A stretch of DNA of 39,315 bases from Chitinophagales bacterium (GCA_015655125.1 JAATFP010000060.1:1-39315), one strand, 5' to 3'. Shown: positions 1-10,608, counted from the first letter of the stretch. Made by a program: numbers and translations. The notes: generated from the sequence alone by a model not told the origin.

Positions 1-2919
1 GACCTTCACTTTATCGCTGGTTGGGTTCGGACTCAGCGTTACGCTGATCCTGCCACCTTTGATTTTCGCGGTCCGGATTTCAGACAATATGAAGTTGTCA
101 TTCACGTCTGTCTGGCGCAGCCTGTAATAATACAGTACATCCGGCTGAACGAAATTATCTGTGTAAGAATAGGTCGTTGTGCGGGTGCTGTTTACAACAC
201 CATTTACGAAGCCGATCTTGTCATAACTGATCCCGTCGATGCTGCGTTCGATGCCAAAACCTTTGTTGTTTTGTTCGCTCGAAGTACTCCAGGAAAGGCC
301 GATGTTGCCGGTATTTGCATGTGCGGTAAAATTCAGTTCACGTACAGGAAGGATCGTTAATGGTGATACCAGCAGGAACTGGGAGAATCCTCCCGTAGCA
401 TTGATGGTATAAGATACATATCCTTTCGTTGCGCGCTGGTCATCCACCGTTGGCGTAAATAAAGCGGCATTAGTTGGTGTAAGTGTACCAAAGATATCTG
501 CACCGGCTGCAACCTTCATTATCTTAAGATTGGGCACACTTGCTCCCCATACGGCAAGTTCAGCAGTGGTGTAATAAAACGTCGCCTGGTAAGTAGCCGT
601 TGAGTTTGTGGTCGACGGCGTAAGCGTAATTACTTTTTCACTTCTCTGGTATGCGCCATTTGTTGTGTTGATGGGTACAAGAGTTGTTCCGGCATACGGT
701 ACAGCTGCTGTGATACAGCCTATGTCCGTATTCGCATTAGCTAATGTTGCTATGATCCTTCCTTCGTTCGGTGCCACCGTATTTTTGCTGTAAAAATTTA
801 CTGTTTGTGCAGAAAATACAGGGAAAGATGTGTCAGCATCAGTAGTAGTTGCAACCGTAAAGTTCCTTCCGGTGAATGCAACATCGTCGATCGTGAACGC
901 GGGACTATTGCCTATCGTTTCGTCATTAAACCAGTTGAATACCAGGTAGAACTTCTTACCATACATATCCGATGGGAAATTCAGGCTGGAAGTAACAGCC
1001 GTAGGATTTGCGGCCTGACCATTGAACGTGATATTAAAAAAGATAACATTTTCAGCGGTACGTGCCTGTCCCTCCGGAATGTAGCCAAGATAACCGGCAT
1101 CATATCCAACTTCACCACGGCAGCGCCATTTGAAAGTGAGATTCAGGTTGCTTAAACCAGTTGCATCGATCAATGGTGTAAACAAATATGCATCTGAAAT
1201 ACTTGTATTAGTATAGGTGTTCGGCTTGGTTGCCACATTCGATGTGATATGCGCAGCATTGGTAGTTGTTCCGGTACCGCCGTTTGCACTCACAACCCAT
1301 TGGTTTGGCGTGTTAATTCCGTCACCATATATTTCAGTTGTCCAGCCTGTTGGAATATTTGTGCCGGCATCAAAATTTTCACTCAGCACCGTTTTAAGCG
1401 GAGTCGTATTGTCGGTTGCGATCACCGAGCCGCCGTCATCATCCAGAATGCTGATAGTGAGCGTTTGCTTGTCTGGGCCTGCAACAACACCCGTACCTGT
1501 AATCGAATACCCGATCACGATTTTTTCCGTAGACTCAATGGTCTGATCGTCGAGAATCGTAACGATCACGGTTTTTGCTGTTGTTTCGCCGGCGGCGAAA
1601 GTTACTGATGCAGGGGAAATGGTAAAATCCTTGTTTACAGTTGCGGTAGAGCCTGTCGTTGTAAAAGTTACGGTTGCTGCTCCGGTTGCCGAAACGGAAG
1701 GATAGATCCTGAAAGCATAAGATTTGCTGTTCGGGCAGCTTCCGGCATTCCCGGTTTCAGCTGCACTGTATTCACCGGCATATATGAAGCCAATTGCGTT
1801 TCCAGCACGCGCCTGACATGCTTTGGAATTGATCAGGGATAATCTTCTCGGGCTGTTGTCCATAACTGTCTGGCAACGCGTTGCCTGGTTTGCCGTAAAA
1901 GTATTCAAACATGCATCATTGCTGTAATCCATATAGTTTTCGAACATCTTTGGACCTGAAGGGGTGCAATTGTTAAGTGTTCCTGTAGCAGGGCAACCGG
2001 TTGTTGCATCATCCTGCGGCGGAGTATCTGCACAATAGTCATTTCCACAGGTATCATCGCCCCAGATATGACGAAGACCAAAATAGTGTCCCGACTCGTG
2101 TGTAAGCGTTCGGCCATATCCATAAGCCGAACTTGTTCCAGGGCTGGCAACCGAACCTACGCTCTGCCATGCTATCACCACTCCGGCATTTGAATTTGTT
2201 TCACCGGCATCGAGGCCGTCAAGTGTGCTCAAGCCAGGAAAAGTAGCGTAGCCTAACAATCCGCTGGTATTCATCGCCGCCGTCCATACGTTGAAGTATG
2301 AAAACGGGTCCCAGATCGTACCAGGCTTGATGGTCCCGTCAAAAGCGCTTATAAGGTTCGCCTCACTCTGGGTGTTGGTATTTACATACCCACGGGTTTG
2401 ACCATTGATACGATCGATACCAGGTTCTGCCAGGGGGCGACCTGCAGTATCCACTACTGCCATACAAAAACGGATGCGAACATCGGCAGAAACGCCATAG
2501 GCCGATCCTGAAAGATTGGCATAATCGAGGTTAAGCTGATCAACCTGCGCCTGAAATTTTGTTGCACCCAGGTTGGCGGAGGTTACGCCAAGTACGTCGG
2601 CCGTTCTGTAGATCACGTGAAAAATCACCGGAATGGTAACCGTTCCGGTAAAACGACCCTCGCCTTGTTCGAGACGTTTTTGAACCAGATTCCGCAGTTG
2701 ATTTTCGTAACTGTTTTCGTTGAAGCCTTTTGATTTTGCGAGGCTCATTACATAATTGAACCCACATTTTTCCGGCCTTGTTGCCGGATCAGGAGTTTGT
2801 GTTTTGGAGGTTGCTCCGGACGGTTTTTTACCACCGGGAGTAACCGATAGGTTTTGTGCAAAGGTCGTTTGCACCGCAAAAAACGCTACCGCCATTAGGG
2901 AGGCGTAGAACTTCTTCAT
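1..2919 (-). CDS. Secreted pappalysin-like (M43) metalloprotease with T9SS sorting domain, 3' end outside the window
   Basis: An open frame of 973 codons runs from the ATG at 2919 to the left edge without a stop, so the C-terminus is missing. Residues 1-22 form a signal peptide ending in TFAQ. The zinc motif HESGHYFGLRH lies at residues 274-284 (HExxHxxGxxH, metzincin type) and a Met-turn NYMDYS at about 328-333, which together fit the M43 pappalysin family. Residues about 410-496 resemble a Calx-beta domain, 510-680 a cleaved-adhesin/choice-of-anchor-like beta domain, and 859-945 a fibronectin-III-like module. The last visible residues, LSPNPTSDKVKV, begin a type A T9SS C-terminal sorting domain, so only some tens of residues are probably lost. 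The product should cross the outer membrane by T9SS and cleave extracellular proteins. The family call is firm; the substrate is unknown. Confidence 0.87.
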   Translation of the reverse strand, partial: MKKFYASLMAVAFFAVQTTFAQNLSVTPGGKKPSGATSKTQTPDPATRPEKCGFNYVMSLAKSKGFNENSYENQLRNLVQKRLEQGEGRFTGTVTIPVIFHVIYRTADVLGVTSANLGATKFQAQVDQLNLDYANLSGSAYGVSADVRIRFCMAVVDTAGRPLAEPGIDRINGQTRGYVNTNTQSEANLISAFDGTIKPGTIWDPFSYFNVWTAAMNTSGLLGYATFPGLSTLDGLDAGETNSNAGVVIAWQSVGSVASPGTSSAYGYGRTLTHESGHYFGLRHIWGDDTCGNDYCADTPPQDDATTGCPATGTLNNCTPSGPKMFENYMDYSNDACLNTFTANQATRCQTVMDNSPRRLSLINSKACQARAGNAIGFIYAGEYSAAETGNAGSCPNSKSYAFRIYPSVSATGAATVTFTTTGSTATVNKDFTISPASVTFAAGETTAKTVIVTILDDQTIESTEKIVIGYSITGTGVVAGPDKQTLTISILDDDGGSVIATDNTTPLKTVLSENFDAGTNIPTGWTTEIYGDGINTPNQWVVSANGGTGTTTNAAHITSNVATKPNTYTNTSISDAYLFTPLIDATGLSNLNLTFKWRCRGEVGYDAGYLGYIPEGQARTAENVIFFNITFNGQAANPTAVTSSLNFPSDMYGKKFYLVFNWFNDETIGNSPAFTIDDVAFTGRNFTVATTTDADTSFPVFSAQTVNFYSKNTVAPNEGRIIATLANANTDIGCITAAVPYAGTTLVPINTTNGAYQRSEKVITLTPSTTNSTATYQATFYYTTAELAVWGASVPNLKIMKVAAGADIFGTLTPTNAALFTPTVDDQRATKGYVSYTINATGGFSQFLLVSPLTILPVRELNFTAHANTGNIGLSWSTSSEQNNKGFGIERSIDGISYDKIGFVNGVVNSTRTTTYSYTDNFVQPDVLYYYRLRQTDVNDNFILSEIRTAKIKGGRISVTLSPNPTSDKVKV

Positions 2920-2981
2920 GTTTTGTTTGTTTTGATAAAAAATTAAAAATTAAGCGGCATTCGTTAGGGTGTGATATTGAA

Positions 2982-3006
2982 AAAAGCCACTAATATAGTG
3001 GCTTTT
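2982..3006 (-). terminator. Rho-independent terminator downstream of enolase
   Basis: A perfect 10-bp stem (aaaagccact with agtggctttt) closes a 5-nt loop (aatat). Read on the minus strand it lies about 40 nt after the eno stop codon, and its second arm runs into six T residues. It separates eno from the downstream metalloprotease gene, which therefore probably has its own promoter in 2920-2981. Confidence 0.75.
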
Positions 3007-3043
3007 CTGCTGCTTTTCATAAAAAAAGCGGTAATATCAATAA

Positions 3044-4772
<1,729 letters not shown>

Positions 4773-5168
4773 TTATCCCTTCTTTTTGGACGTCGTCTCT
4801 TCCAGTGTAGATTTCAACCCGGCAATTTCCTGCTTCATTTTATTGATGGCCGTTACTAATTTGTCCATATCGTTTTTGGAAGCGAAATTGCCGGTGCTTA
4901 TGCTTTCAGCTTCTTTTTTGATGGCAGTATCGTCGCCAAAAAAGTAGGTAATATTTACTTCGAGGATGTCTGCTATTTCTACGAGCTTTGTGACGGAGAT
5001 TTCAGTGGGCCCGCTTTCAATCTTGGAATAGGCGCCAGGCGTAATACCCAGATCCAAAGCAACATCGCTTTGGGTAAGCCGCTTCTCCACTCGTCTTTTT
5101 TTGATCTGGGTTCTGATTTTATCTATCACTTGACAAAGGTGAAAAAGATCACTCTGATCGATGTTCAC
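4773..5168 (-). CDS. XRE-family helix-turn-helix regulator next to the type III R-M genes
   Basis: The 131-residue protein carries a Cro/C1-type HTH at about residues 16-75 (RRVEKRLTQSDVALDLGITP followed by AYSKIESG), then ILEVNITYFFGDD, and a C-terminal region (about 90-131) that is charged and probably coiled-coil (MDKLVTAINKMKQEIAGLKS). The listed start is GTG at 5168; a second GTG at 5129 (residue 14) would give a 118-residue protein starting right at the HTH and is equally plausible. It is divergent from mod with a gap of only 74 bp, and a set of TGTTC/GAACA half-sites lies over its 5' end, so autoregulation and control of mod/res, like a C protein, is a reasonable inference. It could instead be an unrelated chromosomal regulator. 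Confidence 0.85.
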   Translation of the reverse strand: MNIDQSDLFHLCQVIDKIRTQIKKRRVEKRLTQSDVALDLGITPGAYSKIESGPTEISVTKLVEIADILEVNITYFFGDDTAIKKEAESISTGNFASKNDMDKLVTAINKMKQEIAGLKSTLEETTSKKKG

Positions 5169-5207
5169 AAAAAGAACATTAAAATCTAAATTGGAATATT
5201 TTGTTCT
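5162..5207. promoter_or_regulatory. Candidate operator: TGTTC/GAACA half-sites between XRE regulator and mod
   Basis: TGTTC at 5162-5166 and GAACA at 5174-5178 form a palindrome with a 7-bp spacer; a third half-site, TGTTC, follows at 5202-5206 just upstream of the mod -7 box. The palindrome overlaps the first codon of the XRE frame if the GTG at 5168 is used, and lies upstream of the gene if the GTG at 5129 is used. Binding by the XRE protein is inference from position and symmetry only. Confidence 0.35.
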
Positions 5208-5223
5208 AAATAATATACTTTTG
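5191..5223 (+). promoter_or_regulatory. Bacteroidota-type promoter for mod-res
   Basis: TACTTTTG at 5216-5223 matches the TAnnTTTG -7 consensus of Bacteroidota exactly. TTG at 5191-5193, 22 bp upstream, can serve as the -33 element. Transcription would start near 5230, giving a leader of about 13 nt before the mod ATG. Confidence 0.5.
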
Positions 5224-5242
5224 AGCGTAAAGGAAGATTTTA

Positions 5243-6877
5243 ATGCCCACGCTCAATTGGATCGGAAAGGAAAAGATTATCACACATCATCTTGATGTGC
5301 CTTTCCGGGTATTGGAGCATCTATACGATTTCAATTCAAAAAACAGTAGCGAAAATAAGATCATCAAGGGCGACAACCTTGAAGCACTAAAAGCATTGTT
5401 ACCCGAATATGAAGGGCGCATCAAATGCGTTTATATAGATCCTCCCTATAACACGGGAAACGAGAACTGGGTATACAACGATAACGTAAACAGCCAAAAG
5501 ATCCGGAAATGGCTCGGAAGTGTAGTGGGAAAAGAAAATGAAGATCTTACACGACACGACAAATGGTTGTGCATGATGTATCCGCGACTTATGTTGCTCC
5601 ATAAGTTACTGGCCGACGATGGCGTTATCTTCATCTCTCTGGATGAAAACGAAACCGTTAATCTTCGCTGCATCATGGATGAGATCTTCGGCGAAAATAA
5701 TTTTGTGGCGCAACTCATATTATTATGTAATCCAAAAGGACGCAGCCAGGATAAATATTTCAGCACCAATCACGAATATATCACCGTTTACAGCAAAAAG
5801 CCAAGGCCCAAAGATTCATTCAGTATCACCAAAGATGAAGCGTTGGTTGGGAAAGAATATAAATTTTCCGATGCATATGGAAAATACAGGCTGCTGGAAT
5901 TGAGGAACACACACCGTGAATTCAATAAGGTAAACCGGCCAAACCTTTTCTATAGTTTTTTTGCCGATCCAAAAACGGGAAAGGTTTGCACTACAAAAAG
6001 TGATACTTACTATATAGAACTGCTACCGCTCTGGCCTGATGGCTATGAAGGCTGCTGGACATGGGGAAAGGAACTCGCCGAAAAAGACAATCACCTGCTT
6101 GTGGCCATCGAATCAAAAAATAGATGGAAGGTTTATCGAAAAAGCTATGCAGTAAATCCAGAGGGCGAGGGAGCAAAGAAAAAATTGTTTTCCATATTGC
6201 AGGATCCCAGGTTTTACACCGAAAAAGGACAGGCAGCTTTTGGCGAATTGTTCCCCGGGCTAAATAAAAATGATTTTCCGCAGCCTAAATCGCCCGAACT
6301 TATCAAGGAGTTGCTGATGACCTCAACCAATAGTGACGATATTATTCTCGACTCTTTCGCCGGATCCGGTACTACCGCAGATGCTGTATTGACGCTGAAT
6401 AAGGAAGACGGTGGAAACAGAAAATTTATTTTAATAGAAATGGAAGAATATGCCAGAACCATCACCGCAGAAAGGGTGAAACGGGTACTTGCCCGCAATG
6501 GCCAGCAAGATGCAGGATTTAGTTTTTACGAACTGGGAGAACAATTGTTCACCGGTGAACATAAAGAGGACATTAACGAAAGTGCCGGTATCGAGCAGAT
6601 CCGCGAGTATATATGGTATTGCGAAACGAGGACCAGGTATCACAAAAACAGTGGAGACGAAGGATTAGGTTTTCTCGGAAAAAAGAATGACACCGCCTAT
6701 TATTTCTTTTATCAACCCGGCGTCAACACTACGCTTGATTTCGACGCGTTATCAAAGATCACCATCCGCGCCGGCCAATATGTTTTTTACGCCAACAATT
6801 GTCTTCTTCCCGAAGAATACATCATTAAAAAAAATATCGTTTTTAAAAAGTTGTCAAAAGACATAATGCGTTTCTGA
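5243..6877 (+). CDS. Type III restriction-modification system methyltransferase (Mod)
   Basis: The 544-residue protein has the beta-class amino-methyltransferase order: catalytic motif IV DPPYNTG at residues 66-72 near the N-terminus, ADDGVIFISLDENE shortly after, a long variable middle section (about 165-350) expected to be the target recognition domain, and the AdoMet-binding motif FAGSGTT at 372-378. It should methylate an adenine on one strand of a short asymmetric site and form the Mod2Res complex. It lies one base upstream of res (stop 6875-6877, ATG 6879), so the two are almost certainly co-transcribed and translationally coupled. At 544 residues it is shorter than EcoP1I/EcoP15I Mod. 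No simple-sequence repeat suggesting phase variation was seen. The recognition sequence cannot be predicted from reading alone. Confidence 0.93.
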   Translation: MPTLNWIGKEKIITHHLDVPFRVLEHLYDFNSKNSSENKIIKGDNLEALKALLPEYEGRIKCVYIDPPYNTGNENWVYNDNVNSQKIRKWLGSVVGKENEDLTRHDKWLCMMYPRLMLLHKLLADDGVIFISLDENETVNLRCIMDEIFGENNFVAQLILLCNPKGRSQDKYFSTNHEYITVYSKKPRPKDSFSITKDEALVGKEYKFSDAYGKYRLLELRNTHREFNKVNRPNLFYSFFADPKTGKVCTTKSDTYYIELLPLWPDGYEGCWTWGKELAEKDNHLLVAIESKNRWKVYRKSYAVNPEGEGAKKKLFSILQDPRFYTEKGQAAFGELFPGLNKNDFPQPKSPELIKELLMTSTNSDDIILDSFAGSGTTADAVLTLNKEDGGNRKFILIEMEEYARTITAERVKRVLARNGQQDAGFSFYELGEQLFTGEHKEDINESAGIEQIREYIWYCETRTRYHKNSGDEGLGFLGKKNDTAYYFFYQPGVNTTLDFDALSKITIRAGQYVFYANNCLLPEEYIIKKNIVFKKLSKDIMRF

Positions 6878-6878
6878 C

Positions 6879-9497
6879 ATGGAATTAAAAAGCTATCAAC
6901 ATAAAGTGATCGAAGACCTTGAAACGTACCTGGGGTATATCCGGGAACATAAAAGGTATGATGTTGCCTTCAATAAATTCTGGGAAGAGCGTATCGGTCC
7001 TTTCAATGCGCTGGAAGGCAGTGGCATGCAGCCTTATAAAAATACCATTAACGGCGCAGCGAGTGTTTGCATAAAAGTTCCGACCGCAGGTGGCAAAACA
7101 TTCATTGCCTGCAATGCATTGAAGACGATCTTTAATGCCGCCGCTGACGGCGTGCCTAAAGTTGTTGTTTGGCTGGTTCCATGGAGCAACCTGTTGGATC
7201 AGACAGTTGGTAATCTTCGAAACCCCGATCATCCTTACCGCCGGAAACTGAATAGCCTCTTTAACAACCGGGTGGAAATATATGAGAAGAAGGACCTGCT
7301 GATGGGAACAAATTTCAATCCATCTATTGTAAAGGAACAACTCTCCATTATCGTAATGAACTTTGCGAGTCTTCGCGCAAAGAATAAAGAAGACAGAAAG
7401 GTTTACCAGGATAACAGCCGCCTTGCATCTTTTGGCAACAGTTATGAAAACACATTGCATGTGCTGGAAGACACCGATGAAACCGCACTTATCAATGTTA
7501 TCAGGAGCCTGCAACCCGTATTGGTGGTCGATGAAAGTCATAATGCAGAAAGTACGCTCAGTGTTGAAATGCTCAACGCGCTTAACCCATCTTTCGTGCT
7601 TGACCTGACCGCCACCCCGAAAGAAAATTCCAATATCATCAGCTTCGTTCCCGCTATCGAACTGAAAAAGGAGCACATGGTTAAATTACCGGTGATCGTT
7701 TACAATCATCACGACAAAACTGATGTTATTTCCAGCGCGCTGCACCTGCAGCAAAAACTGGAGCAACTGGCATTGGAGCAGGAAAAAAACGGCGGAAAAT
7801 ATATTCGCCCGATCGTTTTATTTCAGGCGCAATCCAGAACGAATGAAGATAATACCACTTTCGAAAAACTTAAGGATCAGTTGTTGAGAATAGGAATTCC
7901 CGCCGATCAGATAAAGATCAAAACCGCAGAGAAAGACGAATTACGGGGAGTTGACCTGATGGACCGGTCGTGCCCGGTAAGATATATTATTACTGTAAAC
8001 GCATTAAAAGAAGGCTGGGACTGCCCTTTTGCATATATCCTGGCTTCGCTGGCTGATAAGTCATCGGCAGTGGACGTGGAGCAAATACTGGGAAGAGTGT
8101 TGAGACAACCTTATGTAACAAAACATACTGAGCCGTTGCTCAATATTTCGTATGTGCTGACTGCTTCTGCGAAGTTTATTGAAACGCTGGACAAGATTGT
8201 GGTGGCACTGCAGGAAAGCGGATTTAGCGATAAAGATTACCGTGAAATAGATGTGATGACGGAATCAGAAAAGAAGCGGATCGCAGAAAAGCCTTTGGCC
8301 GATTTTCTCTTTCCCGGGGCCCAGGAAGAAACTGAGGATATCGAGCTTCCGCGCATTCGATTCAATAAAGAATCGCCGGCAGATACAAGGGCAATCACCG
8401 AAATTGAGGCCATCGCGATAGAAAAAAACAAGGAAATGGAGGCCGTCATCGAGCAGCAAAAAACGCAGCCGGCAGACGAAAATATATTTTCAGAAATGGG
8501 CGATAAAGTAAAGAGATACAGGATCACCGGGGCAAATAAACAACTTGCCTCCTCTATTGCGTTGCCGCAATTCTTTCATTCGATCGATAAGAATATTTTC
8601 GACGACGATGTTAAAGTATACCTCTATCAGGCACCGCTTTTAAAAAACTTTAAGCTGGGCAATGAAGATGCCAAAATAAATCTGGACGTTCAAAGTTCGG
8701 ATCTGTACAAAGTGGATATAGATAAGATCGGCACGAACGAATATAATGCGCGCTTTACAAAAGTTGATGACCGGAACATCGCGCGCCCGCTTGTGGAGCA
8801 TATTCTTAACAGGCCGGAAGAAAATCAGGTGGCAGACATTGCGCACCAGATATTAAGAGAGATCGGCGACATGCCGGCCATTGCTGAGCAGGATATCAGA
8901 ACATATATCGAAAGGATCCTGCAGCGATTCTCCACGGATGAACTTCATGACGCGCTTTTTAGAAAATATTTTTATGCCGACAGGATCAGGCAGAAGATAC
9001 GACAGCTTGCCGACCGCCATGCAGAAGGCACCTTCAATGACTGGGTAAAAACAGGAAATATTGTAACGGAACACATCTGGAAATTCCCCGAACAAATCGT
9101 ACCGGGATCAACAGGGCCTTCTATCAGTAAATCTTTGTACGAAAAAGAAGGCGCGATGAATAATTTTGAAGCTTCTTTTATTACGGATATCTCATCGCTT
9201 TCCAACATACAGTTCTGGCACCGCAATCTCGGGCGTGGCAAAGGCTTTGCCATTAACGGGTTCAGCAGCAATCATTACCCGGATTTTATCGCCTGCACCA
9301 CTTCCGGAAAAGTAATCATCATTGAAACAAAGGGTGGCGACCGTGACAATACCGACAGTGAGGCAAAATGCAGGTTGGGCAACGAATGGGCGCGTTTGTC
9401 CGGCAAAGGGTTTAACTATTTTATGGTGTTTGAAAAAAATACCATCGAAGGCGCATATAGTGTAGAGAAAGCGAAAGAACTGATAAAACAATTATAA
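6879..9497 (+). CDS. Type III restriction enzyme, Res subunit (SF2 helicase plus nuclease)
   Basis: The 872-residue protein has superfamily 2 helicase motifs: Walker A PTAGGKT at residues 68-74, motif II DESH at 218-221, DLTATP soon after, and motif VI around EQILGRVLRQ at 401-410. The C-terminus carries a PD-(D/E)xK nuclease core, with PD at 801-802 and ETK at 816-818, the usual place for the Res endonuclease domain. The enzyme should use ATP to scan DNA and cut when two unmodified sites meet. Length and order match intact Res proteins, and all catalytic residues examined are present, so the system looks functional. It follows mod by one base and is followed after 19 bp by a small membrane protein gene on the same strand. 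Confidence 0.94.
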   Translation: MELKSYQHKVIEDLETYLGYIREHKRYDVAFNKFWEERIGPFNALEGSGMQPYKNTINGAASVCIKVPTAGGKTFIACNALKTIFNAAADGVPKVVVWLVPWSNLLDQTVGNLRNPDHPYRRKLNSLFNNRVEIYEKKDLLMGTNFNPSIVKEQLSIIVMNFASLRAKNKEDRKVYQDNSRLASFGNSYENTLHVLEDTDETALINVIRSLQPVLVVDESHNAESTLSVEMLNALNPSFVLDLTATPKENSNIISFVPAIELKKEHMVKLPVIVYNHHDKTDVISSALHLQQKLEQLALEQEKNGGKYIRPIVLFQAQSRTNEDNTTFEKLKDQLLRIGIPADQIKIKTAEKDELRGVDLMDRSCPVRYIITVNALKEGWDCPFAYILASLADKSSAVDVEQILGRVLRQPYVTKHTEPLLNISYVLTASAKFIETLDKIVVALQESGFSDKDYREIDVMTESEKKRIAEKPLADFLFPGAQEETEDIELPRIRFNKESPADTRAITEIEAIAIEKNKEMEAVIEQQKTQPADENIFSEMGDKVKRYRITGANKQLASSIALPQFFHSIDKNIFDDDVKVYLYQAPLLKNFKLGNEDAKINLDVQSSDLYKVDIDKIGTNEYNARFTKVDDRNIARPLVEHILNRPEENQVADIAHQILREIGDMPAIAEQDIRTYIERILQRFSTDELHDALFRKYFYADRIRQKIRQLADRHAEGTFNDWVKTGNIVTEHIWKFPEQIVPGSTGPSISKSLYEKEGAMNNFEASFITDISSLSNIQFWHRNLGRGKGFAINGFSSNHYPDFIACTTSGKVIIIETKGGDRDNTDSEAKCRLGNEWARLSGKGFNYFMVFEKNTIEGAYSVEKAKELIKQL

Positions 9498-9516
9498 TTT
9501 TACAACCTAGGAAATT

Positions 9517-9810
9517 ATGCAACTAGCATTCTATGTTATCCTTTTAATAATTGGCATCGTAATCTTGGTACTTGTAAATCCGGACCCGGCGGCTGGTTCC
9601 CGGAAGTTTGCAAAAAAATTCTCCAACATGGGCAACATGACGGGTATGCATATGAACAACATGATCCAACGCGTTGGTCCGCCCTATTCCCAATCGGCAA
9701 TCGGTGATGATACATTGCTTCAATGGATGCGCCCAGGCTACCATATCAGTATTTTATTTGATAAGAACGGCTTTTTTAGAAAAATCATGCACGAGTCTTA
9801 TGCAGGATGA
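9517..9810 (+). CDS. Small membrane-anchored protein downstream of res, BamE/SmpA-like C-terminal half
   Basis: The 97-residue protein begins with a hydrophobic segment (residues 3-20, LAFYVILLIIGIVILVLV), enough for one membrane anchor. The rest has GPP at residues 54-56, then GDDTLLQWMRPGYHISILFD, which resembles the GxPxxxxxxGxxxLxW...FD pattern of BamE/SmpA-fold proteins. I do not recognise the gene and the fold call is a weak inference. It starts 19 bp after the res stop on the same strand, and the first strong terminator comes after it (10035-10064), so it could be transcribed with the R-M genes. It may equally be an unrelated neighbour reached by read-through. Confidence 0.65.
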   Translation: MQLAFYVILLIIGIVILVLVNPDPAAGSRKFAKKFSNMGNMTGMHMNNMIQRVGPPYSQSAIGDDTLLQWMRPGYHISILFDKNGFFRKIMHESYAG

Positions 9811-10034
9811 TGAGATCGTCAACGATCTACTTATTGTACCAATCTACAAGCCCCCAGCATCTCAACCGCAATAACACTAAACAATTGGAAAAAGGCGAAC
9901 AAAAGTAAAATACAATATGAGTTTCGGTCCTGTTGAAATCCCAAAATGTATTGATCGGAAAGACCCTGTTAGTGCCTCATTAAGATAAATTATTTGTACC
10001 AGGCAACTGCTACAACTTCAAAGACAGCTAAAAC

Positions 10035-10064
10035 AAAAGATCCGGACTTATATCCGGATCTTTT
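10035..10064 (+). terminator. Strong terminator closing the R-M operon
   Basis: A 12-bp perfect stem (aaaagatccgga with tccggatctttt) closes a 6-nt loop (cttata) and is followed by further T and A runs. It is symmetrical, so it could also end a transcript coming from the right on the minus strand. Confidence 0.75.
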
Positions 10065-10315
10065 TAAAAATTTCATCTTGTGGGGCTGAGACTTCCGCCT
10101 CTTACTACTGGTTTTTCGCTATCATCGCTGTGGTTAGCAGCATAAGCCAGGATTTGGTTTGGTTGGTTCTTTCGAACGATATTGGATAAAAAATAGAAGT
10201 TGACCGATACTGAATTTTATGATCTTTTTGTTGGATATTGGATAAACTTTGTTGTTGGTCTTTATTCAGGATTTTTGGATAATGATTGATGTTTTAATAT
10301 CAATCAACTTCTGAT
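10035..10315 (-). ncRNA. Candidate intergenic small RNA
   Basis: On the minus strand, TTG (opposite 10345-10347), a 20-bp spacer and CATCTTTG (opposite 10317-10324) resemble a Bacteroidota promoter with one mismatch in the -7 box, placing the start near 10311. The 12-bp hairpin at 10035-10064 would end the transcript, on this strand followed by tcttttgtttt. The intervening DNA has an 8-bp inverted repeat (gaagttga 10196-10203 with tcaacttc 10304-10311) enclosing a 7-bp hairpin (10284-10305), and no frame with a normal start. Expression is unproven. Confidence 0.25.
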
Positions 10316-10586
10316 ACAAAGATGCAACACTTTCCACCGTCATACAAGAGTGATAATGCTCCTTTTTTCAGCGTCGGTTATTACGGCACAACTCAATAGT
10401 TGTCGTAAAAATACGTTGTATTAGTACCTTTTTATAGAAAATTGACTACAAAAGGCGTGTTTACGGGGGGCATTTATGATTATTTTTCAGAAAAAAAATA
10501 CTTCAAAGGGCGGATCCTGTTGCGAGAGAATATTCATTTTTTTTGACCCGAGAATATTTACAGGAACTCCAAAATACATACACAAA

Positions 10587-10608
10587 GGGCCGCCCTTTCA
10601 GGCGGCCC
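10587..10608 (-). terminator. Terminator of the GH16 glucanase gene
   Basis: An 8-bp GC-rich perfect stem (gggccgcc with ggcggccc) closes a 6-nt loop, placed about 30 nt after the GH16 stop codon on the minus strand. The following T-tract is weak (tttgtgt), so some read-through is possible. Confidence 0.6.

Noticed and set aside
6885..7676. A 263-codon minus-strand frame opposite res
   Set aside because: It is a mirror of the res coding frame, with no domain and no separate control signals.
4773..9810. R-M cassette as part of a mobile element or prophage
   Set aside because: No integrase, transposase, attachment repeats or tRNA flank it, and I could not see a clear shift in base composition by reading.
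9917..9988. A 23-codon frame (MSFGPVEIPKC start) between the R-M cassette and the terminator
   Set aside because: Too short to judge, no clear ribosome binding site, and no second line of evidence for coding.
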